A stretch of 7,534 nt of DNA from Actinomycetota bacterium (GTDB lineage Bacteria; Actinomycetota; Thermoleophilia; Solirubrobacterales; Thermoleophilaceae), in contig VAXR01000152.1 in the NCBI GenBank assembly GCA_005885165.1, positions 1 to 7,534 on the forward strand, given 5' to 3'. The notes under the pieces were generated by a model. That model did no database searches, had not been told where the DNA came from, and was given only the letters and a program-made list of their open reading frames with translations. Below, in pieces: positions 4,757 through 7,534 of this stretch (positions are counted from its first letter, which is position 1; each line of letters starts with the position of its first letter). The position numbers were made by a program, and so were the translations under genes.

Positions 4757-6739
4757 GTGAGCCGTTTCTTCAAGAGTGCAGCCTTCCCGATTCTCATCGT
4801 GGTCGTGCTCGCATTCTTCGCTCAGAAGCTGATCAGCCCGGGCGACCACACGAAGGCCCCCAACTACGGCCAGTTCATCCAGCAGGTCGACTCCGGGCAG
4901 GTCCAGTCGGCGACCCTGAACACGAAGGACAACACGATCGACTTCTCGTCGACCGTCGCCGGCAAGCAGCACAAGTTCACGACGGCCTATCCGGACAACA
5001 CCGAGCAGAGCCTCACCAACACCCTCCTGGCGCACCACGTGTCGGTGGACGTGAAGGGCAAGGGCGGCGGCGGCTGGCTGTCCGTCCTCACCTACGTCCT
5101 GCCGTTCGTGATCTTCCTGGTCTTCTGGCTGTTCATCATCAACCAGATGCAGGGCGGCGGCTCGAAGGTCATGTCCTTCGGGAAGTCGCGCGCCAAGCGG
5201 ATGTCGGTGGACTCGCCGAAGATCACCTTCCGCGACGTGGCGGGGGTCGACGAGGCTGTGGAGGAGCTCCACGAGATCAAGGAGTTCCTCGAGAACCCCA
5301 AGAAGTTCCAGGCGCTGGGAGCGCGCATCCCGAAGGGCGTGCTGCTGTACGGCCCGCCGGGCACCGGTAAGACCCTGCTCGCGCGCGCCGTCGCCGGCGA
5401 GGCCGGCGTGCCGTTCTTCTCGATCTCGGGGTCCGACTTCGTCGAGATGTTCGTCGGAGTTGGCGCCTCGCGGGTGCGTGACCTGTTCGAGCAGGCCAAG
5501 CAGAACTCCCCCTGCATCATCTTCATGGACGAGATCGACGCCGTCGGGCGCCACCGCGGCGCGGGTCTTGGAGGCGGCCACGACGAGCGCGAGCAGACGC
5601 TCAACCAGCTGCTCGTCGAGATGGACGGCTTCGAGATGAAGGACAACATCATCCTGATCGCGGCAACCAACCGGCCCGACATCCTCGATCCGGCGCTGCT
5701 GCGCCCGGGCCGTTTCGACCGCCAGATCGTGGTCGACCGCCCCGACCGCAAGGGCCGGGGGCGCATCCTCGAGGTCCACACCCGCGGCAAGCCTCTTTCC
5801 CGCGAGATCAACCTCGACAACCTCGCAGCGCAGACCCCGGGCTTCACCGGCGCGGACCTGTCGAACCTGGTGAACGAGGCCGCCCTCCTCGCCGCCCGCC
5901 AGGGCAAGCGGGAGATCGATCACACGCACCTCGAGGAGGGGATCATGCGCGTGATCGCGGGCCCGGAGAAGAAGACCCGCGTGATGAGCGAGAAGGAGCG
6001 CAAGGTCACGGCCTTCCACGAGATGGGCCACGCGATCGTCGCGCACTACCTGGAGAACACCGACCCGGTGCACAAGATCTCGGTGATCTCGCGCGGGCAG
6101 GCGCTCGGCTACACGATCTCGCTGCCGACCGAGGACAAGTTCCTGACCACCCGCGCGGAGCTCTCCGACACGATGGCGATGACGCTGGGCGGCCGCGCCG
6201 CCGAGGAGATCGTCTTCGGCGAGGTCACGACCGGCGCCGCCAACGACCTCGAGAAGGTCACCCAGACCGCCAAGCAGATGGTCATGCGCTTCGGCATGTC
6301 CGAGAAGCTCGGCCCGCGCGTCTTCGGGCACGACCAGGCGCAGCCCTTCCTCGGCCGCGAGTTCAGCGCCGAGCCCGACTACTCGGACGACGTGGCGCGC
6401 GAGATCGACATCGAGATCCGCCGGATCGTGGAGGAGGCGCACCAGGTGGCGCGTGACCTCCTGGACGACCACCGCAAGGAGCTCGACCACACCGCCGAGA
6501 TCCTGCTCCGGCGGGAGACGATCGAGCGCGAGGAGTTCATCCAGCTGCTCGACGGCAAGTCCGCGGAAGAGGTCTTCGGGCCGGACGAGCCGGTGGTCCC
6601 GCAGCCCGCCCCGCCGCCCGGGCCCGAGGCGCCGCAGCGCCGTCCCGGGATGCCGCGGCCGCTTCCCCGTCCGGGTCTCGCCGGCGGCACGGCCGAGATG
6701 CGAGCTGACGACTCGCCGCGCGGTCCGAAGCTCTCCTGA
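4757..6739 (+). CDS. ftsH: ATP-dependent zinc metalloprotease FtsH
   Basis: Known role: membrane-anchored hexameric AAA+ protease that unfolds and degrades misfolded membrane proteins and selected regulators. Seen: 660 residues. Transmembrane segment 1 is at about 9-25, a short extracytoplasmic domain at 26-106 and transmembrane segment 2 at about 107-130. The AAA+ domain has Walker A GPPGTGKT (199-206), the pore-loop MFVG (231-234, F232), Walker B IIFMDEID (254-261) and the second region of homology ATNRPDILDPALLRPGRFDR (303-322). The M41 protease domain has zinc motif HEMGH (421-425; more often HEAGH) and a third zinc ligand at D497. The tail from about 611 is rich in Pro and Arg and probably disordered. 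GTG 4757 is chosen because it gives the short N-terminus before the first membrane helix that is normal for FtsH, with GTGAGG 4 bases upstream. It lies 128 bases after hpt; folP follows at once, so ftsH-folP are probably cotranscribed. Confidence 0.97.
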   Translation: MSRFFKSAAFPILIVVVLAFFAQKLISPGDHTKAPNYGQFIQQVDSGQVQSATLNTKDNTIDFSSTVAGKQHKFTTAYPDNTEQSLTNTLLAHHVSVDVKGKGGGGWLSVLTYVLPFVIFLVFWLFIINQMQGGGSKVMSFGKSRAKRMSVDSPKITFRDVAGVDEAVEELHEIKEFLENPKKFQALGARIPKGVLLYGPPGTGKTLLARAVAGEAGVPFFSISGSDFVEMFVGVGASRVRDLFEQAKQNSPCIIFMDEIDAVGRHRGAGLGGGHDEREQTLNQLLVEMDGFEMKDNIILIAATNRPDILDPALLRPGRFDRQIVVDRPDRKGRGRILEVHTRGKPLSREINLDNLAAQTPGFTGADLSNLVNEAALLAARQGKREIDHTHLEEGIMRVIAGPEKKTRVMSEKERKVTAFHEMGHAIVAHYLENTDPVHKISVISRGQALGYTISLPTEDKFLTTRAELSDTMAMTLGGRAAEEIVFGEVTTGAANDLEKVTQTAKQMVMRFGMSEKLGPRVFGHDQAQPFLGREFSAEPDYSDDVAREIDIEIRRIVEEAHQVARDLLDDHRKELDHTAEILLRRETIEREEFIQLLDGKSAEEVFGPDEPVVPQPAPPPGPEAPQRRPGMPRPLPRPGLAGGTAEMRADDSPRGPKLS

Positions 6740-6753
6740 CCGACCCCCTCATC

Positions 6754-7534
6754 ATGGGCGTCCTCAACGTGACGCCCGATTCGTTCTCGGATGGCGGCCT
6801 CTGGCTGGACGTCGACGATGCGGTGGCGCACGCGCGCGAGATGGCGGCGGAGGGCGCGGCGATCGTCGACGTCGGCGGCGAATCGACCCGGCCCGGCGCC
6901 GAGTCGGTCCCCGAGGCCGAGGAGCTCGAGCGGGTGGTGCCGGTCGTCGAGCGGGTGGCTACCGACGGCGGCCCCCGGGTATCGATCGACACGCGCAAGG
7001 CGGCCGTGGCTGAGGCGGCCATCCAGGCCGGCGCGCGGATCGTGAACGACGTGTCGGCGTTCCGCGCCTCTCCTGAGATCGCCGGGATCGTGGCCGGTGC
7101 CGGCGCGGAGTGCTGCCTCATGCACATGCTCGGGGACGACCCCCGGACGATGCAGCACGACCCGCGCTACGACGACGTCGTGGCGGAGGTAAAGGCGTTC
7201 CTGGAGGAGCGCCTGGCATTCGCCGTGCGGGAGGGTGTTCCCGAGGAGCACGTCTGGCTGGATCCGGGAATCGGCTTCGGGAAGACCGTCGAGCACAACC
7301 TGGAGTTGATCCGCCGCCTCGACGAGATCGTGGCGATCGGGCGGCCGCTGGTGATCGGGACCTCGCGCAAGACCTTTCTCGGGCGCATCACGGGCAGATC
7401 CGAGCCGGAGCGCGCCGTGGCGACTTGTGCCGCGAATGTGATGGCGTACGAGCGCGGAGCGCGAATCTTCCGGGTCCACGACGTCGCGGCCAACGTCGAT
7501 GCGCTGCAGGTTGCCGCTGCTACGGTCGGCTCTC
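6754..7534 (+). CDS. folP: Dihydropteroate synthase, 3' end cut off by the window
   Basis: Known role: condenses p-aminobenzoate with dihydropterin pyrophosphate to form dihydropteroate in folate synthesis; the sulfonamide target. Seen: 260 codons without a stop, covering essentially the whole TIM barrel. NVTPDSFSDGG is at 5-15, DVGGESTRPGA at 39-49, SIDTRK at 77-82, NDVSA at 98-102, MHML at 123-126, DPGIGFGKT at 170-178, GTSRK at 202-206 and RVHD at 240-243. Only a few C-terminal residues should be missing. Start: ATG 6754 is the first standard start, but it leaves almost nothing before the first strand. The frame is open upstream, and CTG 6736, overlapping the ftsH stop as CTGA, would add six residues (LTDPLI) much like the short lead in mycobacterial FolP1. 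No Shine-Dalgarno sequence is evident. It follows ftsH directly; in mycobacteria folE normally lies between the two. Confidence 0.95.
   Translation, partial: MGVLNVTPDSFSDGGLWLDVDDAVAHAREMAAEGAAIVDVGGESTRPGAESVPEAEELERVVPVVERVATDGGPRVSIDTRKAAVAEAAIQAGARIVNDVSAFRASPEIAGIVAGAGAECCLMHMLGDDPRTMQHDPRYDDVVAEVKAFLEERLAFAVREGVPEEHVWLDPGIGFGKTVEHNLELIRRLDEIVAIGRPLVIGTSRKTFLGRITGRSEPERAVATCAANVMAYERGARIFRVHDVAANVDALQVAAATVGS

Noticed and set aside
6001..6030. Defective FtsH protease because of HEMGH instead of HEAGH
   Set aside because: The HExxH zinc motif only needs the two His and the Glu, all present, and D497 is also retained; the middle residues vary in the family.
4682..6490. Long open frame (about 600 codons) on the minus strand opposite ftsH
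   Set aside because: It is exactly antiparallel to an unmistakable ftsH, has a low-complexity Leu/Val/Arg/His-rich translation with no recognisable domain, and is expected from GC-rich codon bias.

Overview
This window is GC-rich chromosomal DNA with strong third-position G/C bias and frequent GTG starts. The gene order and promoter style suggest an actinobacterium. A deep-branching class such as Thermoleophilia is my guess from the overall look of the proteins, not something the sequence proves. No mobile element, CRISPR array, rRNA or tRNA gene was seen.

Layout: (1) Bases 1-1406, minus strand, hold the first 468 codons of a two-domain fatty acyl-CoA reductase; its C-terminus runs off the left edge. 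(2) Bases 1407-1540 form a divergent intergenic region with candidate promoters in both directions and a 14-bp inverted repeat. (3) Bases 1541-2743, plus strand, encode a protein with an N-terminal MerR-like DNA-binding domain, a second MerR-like helical segment resembling the regulatory domain of Rv1264-type cyclases, and a class III adenylate cyclase domain that keeps all six canonical catalytic residues. (4) tilS follows only 4 bases later (2748-4049), then hpt (4077-4628), ftsH (4757-6739) and folP (6754 to the right edge).

The block tilS-hpt-ftsH-fol is a widely conserved bacterial housekeeping cluster that joins tRNA decoding fidelity, purine salvage, membrane proteolysis and folate synthesis. 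Unusual here is that the putative DNA-binding adenylate cyclase is the first gene of the apparent operon and seems translationally coupled to tilS. Two genes (cyclase and hpt) have a TAnnnT element 6-7 bases before the start codon, which suggests leaderless mRNAs. A well-formed promoter-like sequence sits inside the 3' end of hpt and could give ftsH-folP its own transcript.

The most interesting object is the MerR-cyclase fusion and its setting. The rest is mostly ordinary core genome. No clearly new multi-gene system is visible.
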